From: Euryarchaeota archaeon UBA558
GTDB taxonomy: Archaea; Thermoplasmatota; Poseidoniia; Poseidoniales; Thalassarchaeaceae
Direction: 5' to 3'
DNA: 64,000 nt
Assembly (NCBI GenBank): GCA_002507175.1
Contig: DAZE01000012.1
Location: 91,725-155,724, forward strand
The position numbers and the translations under genes were made by a program. Every line of letters begins with the position of its first letter. Position 1 is the stretch's first letter. The notes beneath the pieces are model-generated. The model made no database searches. It was not told where the DNA came from and saw nothing but the letters and a program-made list of their open reading frames with translations. This document shows, piece by piece, positions 9,278 to 17,937 of the stretch.

Positions 9278-9314
9278 TCACAGCATTGAATCGATACCCA
9301 TCCTGCGAAGCAAT

Positions 9315-10394
9315 ATGGAGGGGGCACTATCCGGGGTCAGGGTACTTGACTTATCAAGGGTACTTGCAGGCCCATACGCCTCTCAGAACCTAGCGGATTT
9401 GGGGGCAGAGGTCCTGAAAATAGAGGCTCCATGGGGCGACGACACAAGATCATGGGGCCCCCCGTTCGCGAAAGACTTTGAAGGGAAGGACGTCGCAGCC
9501 TACTTTTTGTCCTGCAACAGAGGAAAGCAAATCATCAGGATGAACCTAAAAGAACAGACGAAGGAACTACAACATTTGATTTCACAAGCCGATGTAATAG
9601 TTGAAAACTTCCGTCCGGGAACGTTCGACAGACTAGCCCCGGATTTGCCGGTGGACAAGATTCTATGCTCGATATCTGGATATGGGGCGACAGGGCCGAG
9701 AAGCTCTGAGCCTGGTTATGATCTGTCCCTGCAAGCCAGATCGGGGATTATGTCCATCACCGGGGAAGATGGTAGACCGCCAGTAAAAGTCGGGGTAGCG
9801 TGGATCGATGTGATAACAGGGCTCCAAGCCACATCCGCCATAATCGCCGCTCTTTTCCACAGAGAGAGAACGGGTTTAGGTCAACGTATCGACATCAGTT
9901 TATGGGATTGCGCGATTGCAGCCCTTGTCAATCAAGCGCAAAACCGAATTGCAACAGGTGAGGACCCGAGACCCATGGCAAGTGCGCACCCTAACCTTGT
10001 ACCATACAGGGCCTTCGAAGCCTCTGATGGGTGGTTCGTCATCGCTGTAGGGAGCGACGAGCAATGGCGACGTGCCTCAGCAGCGCTAGATTTACCGAAC
10101 AACAAGCAATGGGAAAAAAATGCCGATAGGGTCGAAGATAGATCCAATCTCGAATCTCTTCTGGCGGGCATTTTCATCCGAGAGTCAAGAGATCATTGGG
10201 AACAAAAGTTGTCAGGACTGCCCTTCGCAGCCGTCAACACAGTTGGTCAAGCGCTGGAAGATGAGCAGTCCATCGCAAGGGGGGTGATTTGGACCGTTGA
10301 TGGTGTTGAAACTTTAGCAAACCCCCTCAGAGGGATGTCCTTGACACCTGCTAGGCCCAAATCGCATGCAAGAACAAGTTTCCAATTGGATTGA
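9315..10394 (+). CDS. CaiB/BaiF family (class III) CoA transferase
   Basis: 359-residue family III CoA transferase. Conserved features are the N-terminal GVRVLDLSRVLAGPYASQ, LGAEVLKIEAPWGDDTR, RGKQIIRMNL and the mid-region GYDLSLQARSG. The catalytic aspartate lies in VGVAWIDVITGLQA. The C-terminal domain has ASAHPNLVPYRAFEASDG-like sequence. Relatives move CoA between acyl-CoA and free acids (formyl-CoA transferase, alpha-methylacyl-CoA racemase, L-carnitine CoA transferase). The specific substrate cannot be inferred from sequence or from the neighbours ileS and a small membrane protein. Confidence 0.9.
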   Translation: MEGALSGVRVLDLSRVLAGPYASQNLADLGAEVLKIEAPWGDDTRSWGPPFAKDFEGKDVAAYFLSCNRGKQIIRMNLKEQTKELQHLISQADVIVENFRPGTFDRLAPDLPVDKILCSISGYGATGPRSSEPGYDLSLQARSGIMSITGEDGRPPVKVGVAWIDVITGLQATSAIIAALFHRERTGLGQRIDISLWDCAIAALVNQAQNRIATGEDPRPMASAHPNLVPYRAFEASDGWFVIAVGSDEQWRRASAALDLPNNKQWEKNADRVEDRSNLESLLAGIFIRESRDHWEQKLSGLPFAAVNTVGQALEDEQSIARGVIWTVDGVETLANPLRGMSLTPARPKSHARTSFQLD

Positions 10395-10414
10395 TATCGC
10401 TGTGCGATAATGGA

Positions 10415-10426
10415 ATGTATATACAT
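10415..10426. promoter_or_regulatory. Palindromic TATA element upstream of 10454 gene
   Basis: ATGTATATACAT is a perfect 12-base palindrome. It lies 28-39 bases before the ATG at 10454, the distance expected for an archaeal TATA box on a leaderless or near-leaderless transcript. The TATA core (TATATA, 10418-10423) sits inside the palindrome. It is compositionally distinct from its surroundings. The TBP gene has a similar palindromic TATA region. Confidence 0.4.
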
Positions 10427-10453
10427 CGCCAGCGAGAATGCAAAGTTGTGTCC

Positions 10454-10723
10454 ATGAACTGGAATAAAGTGTGGAGATACATCCATCTCTCCTTTGGTAT
10501 GATATTAGTCGTTTACCATGCCAGAATCGCATATTATTACAATGGGCTTTTTGGTGTAGAAACGCTTTGGTCCGAGGAAATCGACAAATTGGTTTCCGTA
10601 TACTTCATCTTCCTCGTTATGTGGACTGGGTTGGCAAAGTGGCCATTATACCCGTATTACAAGAAGCGGCAAAACAAGAAGAAGAGACTCGCTAAATTGT
10701 CCAATACAAACCCAACCGAATGA
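10454..10723 (+). CDS. Small two-TM membrane protein
   Basis: 89 residues from the ATG at 10454. An upstream in-frame extension exists, but it would run through the TATA-like palindrome. Two hydrophobic helices are visible (IHLSFGMILVVYHARIAYYY and LVSVYFIFLVMWTGLAKWPL), followed by a strongly basic cytoplasmic tail (YYKKRQNKKKRLAKL). An HxxxxxxxxYH-like histidine pair (H12, H22 region) lies in the first helix. No family is recognised and no functional link to its neighbours is evident. Confidence 0.6.
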   Translation: MNWNKVWRYIHLSFGMILVVYHARIAYYYNGLFGVETLWSEEIDKLVSVYFIFLVMWTGLAKWPLYPYYKKRQNKKKRLAKLSNTNPTE

Positions 10724-10753
10724 GGTCTAAACCCTTCTATGGCAACCTGAAGT

Positions 10754-11404
10754 ATGGATCATATAGTCCGAATGTCACCTAGTTGCATGGGCCGACGCAA
10801 TGCAATCGATCTTTTTGGCGAATGGGCAAGGAACGGAAGGGACGAGGGCATGGAAAAGGGCCATTTTGCAAGCGTCATGGAGATGTTTGGAATCGCTCGA
10901 ACCAGGCTGCCATCGAAATTCTCCGCAATAGATGTCGGTTGCGGGAATGGATGGGCAGTGAGGCAACTCCAGAACATCGATGGCTGCCAAGTGGCATCAG
11001 GAGTGGACGGCTCTTTGGACATGATAGAAAAGGCCAGGAAAATCCACCCAGTTGGGGACTACAAACATGGACAACTTCCAATTTGGATCCCAGACAAACA
11101 GTATGACTTTGTTGTGAGCATGGAATTCATGTATTACCTGGAGGACCCCTTCTCTTTCATTGGCACTATTTACGATAAGTGGCTGACAACGAATGGATGC
11201 CTATCCTTCGGGATAGACCACTACTTTGAGAACACAGAGAGCTTATCGTGGCCATCGTCACTGGGGCTCAAGTTAGCGACAAAGTCAGAAAAAGAGTGGA
11301 AAAGGGCAATGCACAAGGCAGGGTTTAGTGGCGTGGAGTCATTCAGGGTTCAGAGAAGGGAGGGTTGGGAAGGAACGCTGGTAATCGTTGGAACCAAGAG
11401 TTAG
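10754..11404 (+). CDS. Class I SAM-dependent methyltransferase
   Basis: 216 residues with a Rossmann methyltransferase fold. Motif I is AIDVGCGNGWAVRQL (residues about 55-69) and an acidic second strand SGVDGSLDMIEKAR follows. Motif IV is the YDFVVSMEFMYYLEDP segment. These resemble the Methyltransf_11/UbiE-type group acting on small molecules or lipids, but the acceptor is unknown. The first 50 residues include a GRRNAIDLFGEWA helix that may close the active site. The gene is 30 bases downstream of the small membrane protein gene and convergent with the 11406-11657 gene. Confidence 0.82.
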   Translation: MDHIVRMSPSCMGRRNAIDLFGEWARNGRDEGMEKGHFASVMEMFGIARTRLPSKFSAIDVGCGNGWAVRQLQNIDGCQVASGVDGSLDMIEKARKIHPVGDYKHGQLPIWIPDKQYDFVVSMEFMYYLEDPFSFIGTIYDKWLTTNGCLSFGIDHYFENTESLSWPSSLGLKLATKSEKEWKRAMHKAGFSGVESFRVQRREGWEGTLVIVGTKS

Positions 11405-11405
11405 A

Positions 11406-11657
11406 TCACTTGATTTTGAAATGAGAGTCCAATAATTCAAAGTTCAATCCTGCGTCCTTTGTGACCTGGAACAATGAATTGTCCTTTGTGTAGATTAGCA
11501 ACTGGGTCTCATCTTCGGTGATCTGATAAGCGCAAATGGCCTTCATCTTGATCCTCGTTATTCCCCCTTCAGTGACTACTTTGATCCATTCTGACATACT
11601 CTCAGCGCAAAATGACCCGCCTTTAAGGCCTGTGATGACCGATAGACTGAGGATCAT
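11406..11657 (-). CDS. Hypothetical small protein downstream of DEAD-box helicase
   Basis: 83 residues if started at the ATG overlapping the helicase stop (ATGA at 11654-11657). A second ATG at 11597 gives a 63-residue protein beginning MSEWIKVV. The shorter form looks like a complete small beta-rich domain (IKMKAICAYQ, ETQLLIYTKDNSLFQV), with no signal peptide or cysteines in the core. No family is recognised. Tight coupling to the helicase suggests co-expression. Confidence 0.5.
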   Translation of the reverse strand: MILSLSVITGLKGGSFCAESMSEWIKVVTEGGITRIKMKAICAYQITEDETQLLIYTKDNSLFQVTKDAGLNFELLDSHFKIK

Positions 11658-12979
11658 TTCCTTTTATGACTGTTGGATTTGGTTTTCTTGAAATTTCTTC
11701 TTTGTCGCCTACCCCTCTTATTGCCACTTTTTCTACCCGACGAGCTACTCGCTTTCGAAGATCCTTGGCTCCGGTCCTTGTCATGAAACCTTTTCTTTTT
11801 TCGATTTTTTTCCCGATTATTTCGCACGGGATTAATACCATTCCCCGATGCAATGAGTTCTGGCATTGGCTCGGTGATCTCACATGATATTCCAACCTGC
11901 TTCTGTATCCTCTTGTAGTACCTTTGTTGTGATTTCTGTACCAATGACACAACAATCCCCGTCATCCCAGCTCTCGCCGTTCTCCCACTCCTGTGTTTGT
12001 ACGCTTTCCCATTTTCCGGAGGATCATAATGCAACACGCAATTCACGCCTTGTATGTCAATTCCTCTCGAAGCAACATCGGTAGCGATTAGCGTTCGAAC
12101 CTTTTGGGCGCTGAACTTTCTCATGGACCTGTCCCTCTGCTTTTGGTTCATGCCGCCATGAAGGACGGCCACTGAGGCACCCATCTCTGCAAGTTGCTTG
12201 CCAAGTTTATTTGATCCGGCACGAGTTTTGCAAAAGACAATGCTAGGACTACAGTTCTGAGTGACGTATTCTGATAGGGCCAACTTGTTGCTTGAATTGA
12301 CCCTCCAGAATATGTGGTCCATTGAATCCATACTCACTTCCTCGGGGCCTATTTCTATGACCACGGGATCTCTCTGATATGACTCAACTAATTCTGCGAC
12401 CTCATCATCTAGGGTAGCGCTGAACAAGATGGTCTGTCGATTCCGACTGCATGCGTCTAATATTTCACAAACTGGCTCCATGAATCCCATGTCTGCCATC
12501 CTGTCTGCCTCGTCCAGTACAACGATATCGACATTTTCCAAGTACAGAGCCCGCTTTTCAACTAAATCTAGGAGCCTCCCCGGGCATGCCACAACAATCT
12601 CTGCGCCCTTCGCGAGTTTGCTTATCTGGCCCTTGTATGGTGTTCCGCCATAAATCGACATTATCCTGTGCCCCAATGACTTTGCGAGTGGGTCTAAAAC
12701 GGCCCTGATCTGTTCTGCCAGTTCTCTAGTGGGGGTGAGGACCAATGATGTAGGCTTCTTCGGCTCAGCATCGGAACACCTTGATAGCAAAGGCAGCCCA
12801 AAAGCAAGCGTCTTTCCAGATCCTGTCGGCGCCCTGCAGCACACATCTCTGCCCAAGAGAGAATCAGGTATCGACTCTCGTTGAACTTCGAAAGGTTCCA
12901 CTATCCCCTCTCTTCGAAGTGCTTTGACCAAACGAGGTTCGACCCCTATGTCTGAAAATCGAACCAACTTATTCCTCAT
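11654..12979 (-). CDS. DEAD-box ATP-dependent RNA helicase
   Basis: About 441 residues with all core motifs: the Q-motif region (RFSDIGVEPRLVKALRREGI), motif I APTGSGKT, Ia PTRELAEQ, Ib TPGR-like ACPGRLLD, II DEAD, III SAT, V TDVASRGIDIQG and VI HRSGRTARAG. The last 65 residues or so form a Lys/Arg/Ser-rich tail (RKKKRFHDKDR, KRGRRQRRNFKK), likely an unstructured RNA-binding extension. The family remodels RNA in ribosome assembly or decay. The frame is open further upstream to 13111, but the ATG at 12979 (MRNKLVRFSDIG) fits the family N-terminus and avoids overlap with the neighbouring permease gene. Confidence 0.95.
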   Translation of the reverse strand: MRNKLVRFSDIGVEPRLVKALRREGIVEPFEVQRESIPDSLLGRDVCCRAPTGSGKTLAFGLPLLSRCSDAEPKKPTSLVLTPTRELAEQIRAVLDPLAKSLGHRIMSIYGGTPYKGQISKLAKGAEIVVACPGRLLDLVEKRALYLENVDIVVLDEADRMADMGFMEPVCEILDACSRNRQTILFSATLDDEVAELVESYQRDPVVIEIGPEEVSMDSMDHIFWRVNSSNKLALSEYVTQNCSPSIVFCKTRAGSNKLGKQLAEMGASVAVLHGGMNQKQRDRSMRKFSAQKVRTLIATDVASRGIDIQGVNCVLHYDPPENGKAYKHRSGRTARAGMTGIVVSLVQKSQQRYYKRIQKQVGISCEITEPMPELIASGNGINPVRNNREKNRKKKRFHDKDRSQGSSKASSSSGRKSGNKRGRRQRRNFKKTKSNSHKRK

Positions 12980-13050
12980 CCTCACGCGCCCCCTCCTCGT
13001 ATTTAGTATGCGACAGTCTTCAAGCGGCGTGGCACATGAATGGTATGAGA

Positions 13051-13770
13051 TCAATTCAAAGCGGCATATAGGTAGTAAAATCCACTGAGTATTATCCCCA
13101 AGGTGACGCAATTGTGAATGAATGCCGACTTAAGGGATTCAAGCCATTTTTTCCCAAGCCTGACCCCTAGGATCGCAGAGATTACCAGCACAAAGGAGAT
13201 GCCTATCTCCCCAATGATTGCATCGGGTCGGAACATTAGATAGACTGGGATCCTCGCGAGGTCAACACATAATGCCAGGATACTCGCAGTCGCAGCATAC
13301 CCCATTTTCTCCGGCAGACGTCTTGAGAGAAACATGGCTCGAATCGCTCCTTGATGCCCGGACAGACCTCCCATGAAACCAGATCCGAATCCCCCGATCC
13401 TGTCATTAGCCTCGGGAATCCTGTATCCAGTCCATGTTTCCGAGAGCGTCAGAACGGGGAGGATCACGAGGAAAACTCCCATCAAGCCCAACAATGGCTT
13501 TTGTGGGACCATGCCCTGCAAGCCAGCACCCAATATCGAACCGACCACGAGCCAAGTCCCATATCTCTTGAACGCTGAGAATTCGATGCTCTCCCACATG
13601 GAGATGGTTTTCGCCCCGTTGTGCGCGGCATGGACCAAGGCCACTACCGCAATAGCCTCGTGAGGCGGCATAACGAGGAGCACGAGGGGCGTGAGTATTG
13701 TGGAGAGTCCAAACCCAGCCGGGACTGTCAATGCCGCTGCAATGAACGAACCCAATGCGATCAGAGCCAT
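13051..13770 (-). CDS. TauE/SafE family sulfite/organosulfonate exporter-type permease
   Basis: About 239 residues and highly hydrophobic, with roughly seven to eight helices. The two half-repeats of the TauE/SafE family show as GFGLSTILTPLVLLVMPP near the N-terminus and GGFGSGFMGGLSGHQGAIRAMFL in the middle. The second contains the characteristic GxxxGxxGxxGG-like signature. Relatives export sulfite, sulfoacetate or related anions; the substrate here is unknown. The ATG at 13770 is preferred over an upstream TTG at 13785. It lies upstream of the DEAD-box gene on the same strand with a 71-base gap. Confidence 0.85.
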   Translation of the reverse strand: MALIALGSFIAAALTVPAGFGLSTILTPLVLLVMPPHEAIAVVALVHAAHNGAKTISMWESIEFSAFKRYGTWLVVGSILGAGLQGMVPQKPLLGLMGVFLVILPVLTLSETWTGYRIPEANDRIGGFGSGFMGGLSGHQGAIRAMFLSRRLPEKMGYAATASILALCVDLARIPVYLMFRPDAIIGEIGISFVLVISAILGVRLGKKWLESLKSAFIHNCVTLGIILSGFYYLYAALN

Positions 13771-13838
13771 CAATTCAAGTGACAAAAAACCCCCTCTTTC
13801 ATTTTCGGCCAGATGGATTTCTTGTTTTGCTATTTACA

Positions 13839-15242
13839 TTAAATATATTCGTTAGGCAATAGGGTCTCCACTGCAAACAAAGGATCAGGGTCGCTGGAGT
13901 CGTGATAAGCAATTACTGAGCCACCATCAGGAAGGATGCCCATAGAGGCGAAATCGAAACGAATGTCATTTCCAGCTCCACTTGTGGAGTCGAGATCCCC
14001 TAGGCCGAGACTGGTCCATGTGTCCGGGAGCAGCGAATCCGAGTAACCTCTGACATGCCACGAGATATCGATGTCGGGACCATCTGAGGATTGATACCTG
14101 ACATTAAGGACGAATAGATCGTGAACTCCGTTAGAGTGGAACTCCCATTCTTCCAATTCCGTAGCCTTGTCAGAGAGATCGTAGGTTTGGTTGATCCAAT
14201 TATTGCCACCGTCTGTTGACACCATATGAGTCAGGGAGACACCCTCTGCTACCACACAATGGAGCGTGCCACTTGAGTCAAAAGCGCAATATTGGGATGG
14301 CAGGGACTCGCCTTGCGACGTCACACCAGTCCACCAATTGAGTGAGGTGTCCAAGTAGGCATCGCTACCATCGATGAAATAATTTGGAAAGTAGAGCCCT
14401 CCAGATGGTACTGGAAACGCTCTCATTTCCTTGTGTGGCTTCGTGTAATCCCATTCTACGCCGAGGGGCCCAGGGAAAAGATCGACCTCGATTGATTCCA
14501 AGTTAGAATCCCGATCTGGGAAGCTGAAATAGTCATAGTTCAATCCATCGGTCGATATTTGGCCACCCACATTTTGCACTTGATGCCAGAAGTTTGAGAT
14601 GACTAAACTAGCATATAGCCCATTTCCGTATATGCCCCCATTGATCGGCCCTATCACCTCGACCTGCCAGGATCGGTCGTAGAATGGTTCTGGAGTCCTG
14701 TTGAAACACCAACTCCATTCATCATCATCAGAGTCGTAGAAGAAAGCGTAGAATTGGTCAGCCCCAGATGTAGACGGATATGGAAACCACCCCATAGCGA
14801 TTAAATCACCATTGGTCGCCTGTACTATGCTGCCCTCCCCCAGCCCTTCTTGGCCCGGAATGGTGGGTTTAGGCTCCAAGCACCCAAGTTGTGAGAAAAC
14901 AGATGGTTGGTATTCCTGCCATGTCCTGCCTCTGTCATCCGACCAAGTTGGATATTCTCCCCCAAAATTAAGGATCCAACCCTCTTTTGTCATGGCCAAG
15001 TAGTGCTCACAACAATTACCTCCTTCCTCATTGCCAAACACAGCCCAGTTGGACTCCCCCGCCGTTTGATTTTCGAAGGCTATGCCTACTGAGAAATTTC
15101 GAACATCGTCTAGACCGTCTAGGGGAATCTGAACCATCCCTTGACTCCATTCGACATTGGCTTCGGTTTGGTCGGAGCCCTGTCCCATGCATCCGGACAA
15201 AACCATTCCGGATAGAATGAGGGCCACGCTCCACTTGCTCAT
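13839..15242 (-). CDS. Exported lipoprotein with Asp-box (sialidase/BNR-like) repeats
   Basis: About 467 residues. The N-terminus is a lipoprotein signal (SVALILSGMVLSGC) followed by an Asn/Glu-rich linker, so the mature protein is probably lipid-anchored outside the cell. Two Asp-box motifs of the SxDxGxxW type are visible (WSDDRGRTWQ and VSTDGGNNWI), pointing to a beta-propeller as in sialidases and photosystem-assembly-like proteins. The region NEEGGNCCEHYLAMT carries adjacent cysteines. No sialidase catalytic arginine triad can be assigned by eye, so an enzymatic role is unproven. It is divergent from the exported amidohydrolase gene, across a tandem repeat. Confidence 0.7.
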   Translation of the reverse strand: MSKWSVALILSGMVLSGCMGQGSDQTEANVEWSQGMVQIPLDGLDDVRNFSVGIAFENQTAGESNWAVFGNEEGGNCCEHYLAMTKEGWILNFGGEYPTWSDDRGRTWQEYQPSVFSQLGCLEPKPTIPGQEGLGEGSIVQATNGDLIAMGWFPYPSTSGADQFYAFFYDSDDDEWSWCFNRTPEPFYDRSWQVEVIGPINGGIYGNGLYASLVISNFWHQVQNVGGQISTDGLNYDYFSFPDRDSNLESIEVDLFPGPLGVEWDYTKPHKEMRAFPVPSGGLYFPNYFIDGSDAYLDTSLNWWTGVTSQGESLPSQYCAFDSSGTLHCVVAEGVSLTHMVSTDGGNNWINQTYDLSDKATELEEWEFHSNGVHDLFVLNVRYQSSDGPDIDISWHVRGYSDSLLPDTWTSLGLGDLDSTSGAGNDIRFDFASMGILPDGGSVIAYHDSSDPDPLFAVETLLPNEYI

Positions 15243-15273
15243 TGACCACACGATCAGTTGGTATCATATGGAA

Positions 15274-15307
15274 ATTTGGTTGCTCAAATAATTTGGTTGT
15301 TCAAATA
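15274..15307. repeat. Tandem 17-bp repeat in a divergent promoter region
   Basis: Two adjoining 17-base units, ATTTGGTTGCTCAAATA (15274-15290) and ATTTGGTTGTTCAAATA (15291-15307), differ at one base. Each unit is itself an inverted repeat (ATTTG, six bases, CAAAT). They lie between two divergent genes for exported proteins, starting near 15242 (minus) and 15361 (plus). An A+T-rich stretch at 15303-15320 next to the second copy could hold a TATA box for the plus-strand gene. The arrangement looks like a double operator. Confidence 0.6.
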
Positions 15308-15360
15308 AAAATAAAATATGTTTGAGGTGGATTGATATCCTTGTTCGAACCCATGAAGCC

Positions 15361-17937
15361 ATGAGAACAAGAGCCGCAGTGCTCGCTACGATGTTGATAC
15401 TCATTTATTCGCCAATATCATCAACAGCAGAAGAACATCAAGAGGGCATCATAATCACCGAAATCTACGTGTCCCCAAACAATGCTGATTATGGAGGAGT
15501 CGATTGGAATGGGGATGGAGAAATAGGACGTTATTCAAATCAATTTATCGAGATATACAACTCTGGAGAATCCCCCGTAGACATTGGGGGATGGTGGATC
15601 GATGATGCCGTTTCTGATGGATCGCCATCTTGCTCAATAGGATTCGAGACAGTCGTCCAACCAGGAGACTACGTCACATTCTTTCGCGCTCAAACGGGCA
15701 TAGAACTTGATTACTTCGAGGGCGATGTGGTGACAATTTCAGACAGCTCACGGTCTGTGGTTGACTCCGTGGGGTACTTTGGGCCCGAAACTTGGATGGA
15801 CTCTAATTACGACATTGGAAACTCTTCGTATGGTATACCATTCGGATTGAATTCAGATGGAACATGGTCTGAAGTAGAATCCGGCCCAACCCCCGGGGGG
15901 CCGAATGGTGAACCTTGGCAGGGCACCAACCATTTGCAGGGTTCATGCTACACCGTGCGTGATGACACTCATTCGGGGTCATATGTGCTGCAAGGAAGAG
16001 TGGTCACAATGGAATCACAGGACTCCATACTTGAACAAGGGAACATTCTGGTTTCGGACGGGCTTATCACAGCAGTGTGGGAAAGCGGGGAATCTCCTCC
16101 CGAAGAAGCAATTGGAGCGCCAGTAATCCAGACAAGTGGGACAATATACCCCGGTTTTATTGATCCACACAACCACGCGAAGTACAATTTGATCCCTTTA
16201 TGGGATCATGGTACCGATGGATGGGACAACAGGTACCAATGGCAATCGTATTCAGGGTATTCAGATGCAAAAGATATCGGATGTTCTATCTCAGACCCAA
16301 TGGCCATGCGATTCGCAGAATTGAGAGCTATTGTTGGTGGAAACACTGCCATTCAGGGAAGTGCAAATACAAACACGGACTCATTTGACTCGATATTAAC
16401 CAGAAACATCGAACTTTACAATTTCAACAAAGATTTCATTCACACCAAGGTCACGGAACTTGAATCTGATTACTCGGGCAACCACATAAAGACCGGCAAC
16501 TCGTCTAGTTCCTTGGACGCATGGTTCCTACATCTCGCTGAAGGCATAGACGAGTCGAGCAGGGCCGAATTTGACATTCTCGTCCAGAATGAGCTCCTCG
16601 TTGGGGAAATTGTGATTGTGCACGGAACTGCCCTGACTCAACAGGAATTCTCAATGCTAGCCGAAGCGGGTGGAAGCCTAGCATGGTCTCCCACATCGAA
16701 TCTACTTCTATACGGCCAGACAACCGACATAGCCTCTGCCAAGGAGGAGGGCGTGAACATCATGATCGGCCCAGACTGGGGTCCATCTGGATCGAAAAGT
16801 TCGATGCATGAACTGAAGACAGCAGACTGGTGGAATCGAAACGTCCTTGAAAATACATTCACAGATTTTGAGTTAGTCCAAGCTATCTCGACAAACATCG
16901 TCGATGCAATTGGTTGGTCTGACTACACTGGAAGGATCAAGGCCGGCTTGGCGGCAGATCTTGTGGTCCTTGACACGTTCGTACAAGACCCTTACAGAAA
17001 TGTGATTCTTGCAACTGACCCAGACGTCAGACTCGTAACCGTAGGGGGGCTTCCGGTCTATGGCGATGTTGACATAATGAATTTGATGACGGATGAACCT
17101 GAGATAATTCATGGCACCGGCTTTTCTAAGGCAGTTGACATAACCTATGAGGGAGTACCCGACGCAAATCTAAATTACTCCGAGATGATGGAAAACCTTC
17201 GGGAATGCAACGAAGGAAAACCAGTCCCGTTGGAACACCTCTTCACAATGGGGGACGAGCGTTATTTCGACGTGCTGAACCGGTCGATTACATTCCAGAT
17301 GGGGAGGAACATCGACCTTTGGGGCGATTATTACGACATCACATTGGATTCGAATGGGCATAGGTCCGGGGGTTCGGTCTCCATGGCAGGGCCCTTGGAT
17401 TCAAATTCCTCAAACCAAGTCGTCCCGACAGAGGATAACAATCAGGATTTTTCACTGCCTCAGATCCTTCAAACCTACGGCCCAATAAGTGCTACAGTTC
17501 CGCACCCTGTAGAAATTACAGAGGGGATACATCTAGAGGAGTGCAGATCCGATTCTTCAATCCTCGGCATCGAGGGCGTCCCAGAGGTTCCAGAGGGCAG
17601 ACAACTTGTGTGCGGTTCGATCTATATCTGGACAACTCATGGAAGCGATTGTCTCGAAACTAGTTCTGGAGACTTCTGTCAACTCGAGATCTCCAGTGCA
17701 ATTGCCATCCCCAGTCATTTCTGCTCTGAGAACAACTCCCCCGAAGGCGTAATTTGCAGGGATGCTTGGGCTTTCCATGTTCCTCCAGCTGAAGCAACAG
17801 AACCTCCCGCTGCTGAGTCCATGTCAGAGGAAAATGGTATATCTGGGCCACTTTATTGGATAGCAGTGGTTGGTTTACTAGGCCTGATAATCAGCTCTGC
17901 GACGGTTGTAATCACCAGTTGGAACAAAAGGACCTAG
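15361..17937 (+). CDS. Exported, membrane-anchored lamin-tail domain/amidohydrolase fusion
   Basis: About 858 residues. A signal peptide (AAVLATMLILIYSPISSTA) is followed by a lamin-tail-type domain (IIITEIYVSPN, FIEIYNSGESPVDIGGWWID, PGDYVTFF; residues about 30-180). Next comes an amidohydrolase domain starting at YVLQGRVVTM. Metal-site motifs include GFIDPHNHAKYN, FLHLAEGIDE, VIVHGTAL and IGPDWGPSGSKSS, and IKAGLAADLVVLD is a typical closing segment. A membrane helix near the end (YWIAVVGLLGLIISSATVVI) and a short KRT tail anchor it. Relatives hydrolyse C-N bonds of cyclic or aryl substrates; the substrate is unknown. A TTG at 15322 is also in frame, but the ATG at 15361 starts the signal peptide correctly. 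Confidence 0.82.
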   Translation: MRTRAAVLATMLILIYSPISSTAEEHQEGIIITEIYVSPNNADYGGVDWNGDGEIGRYSNQFIEIYNSGESPVDIGGWWIDDAVSDGSPSCSIGFETVVQPGDYVTFFRAQTGIELDYFEGDVVTISDSSRSVVDSVGYFGPETWMDSNYDIGNSSYGIPFGLNSDGTWSEVESGPTPGGPNGEPWQGTNHLQGSCYTVRDDTHSGSYVLQGRVVTMESQDSILEQGNILVSDGLITAVWESGESPPEEAIGAPVIQTSGTIYPGFIDPHNHAKYNLIPLWDHGTDGWDNRYQWQSYSGYSDAKDIGCSISDPMAMRFAELRAIVGGNTAIQGSANTNTDSFDSILTRNIELYNFNKDFIHTKVTELESDYSGNHIKTGNSSSSLDAWFLHLAEGIDESSRAEFDILVQNELLVGEIVIVHGTALTQQEFSMLAEAGGSLAWSPTSNLLLYGQTTDIASAKEEGVNIMIGPDWGPSGSKSSMHELKTADWWNRNVLENTFTDFELVQAISTNIVDAIGWSDYTGRIKAGLAADLVVLDTFVQDPYRNVILATDPDVRLVTVGGLPVYGDVDIMNLMTDEPEIIHGTGFSKAVDITYEGVPDANLNYSEMMENLRECNEGKPVPLEHLFTMGDERYFDVLNRSITFQMGRNIDLWGDYYDITLDSNGHRSGGSVSMAGPLDSNSSNQVVPTEDNNQDFSLPQILQTYGPISATVPHPVEITEGIHLEECRSDSSILGIEGVPEVPEGRQLVCGSIYIWTTHGSDCLETSSGDFCQLEISSAIAIPSHFCSENNSPEGVICRDAWAFHVPPAEATEPPAAESMSEENGISGPLYWIAVVGLLGLIISSATVVITSWNKRT

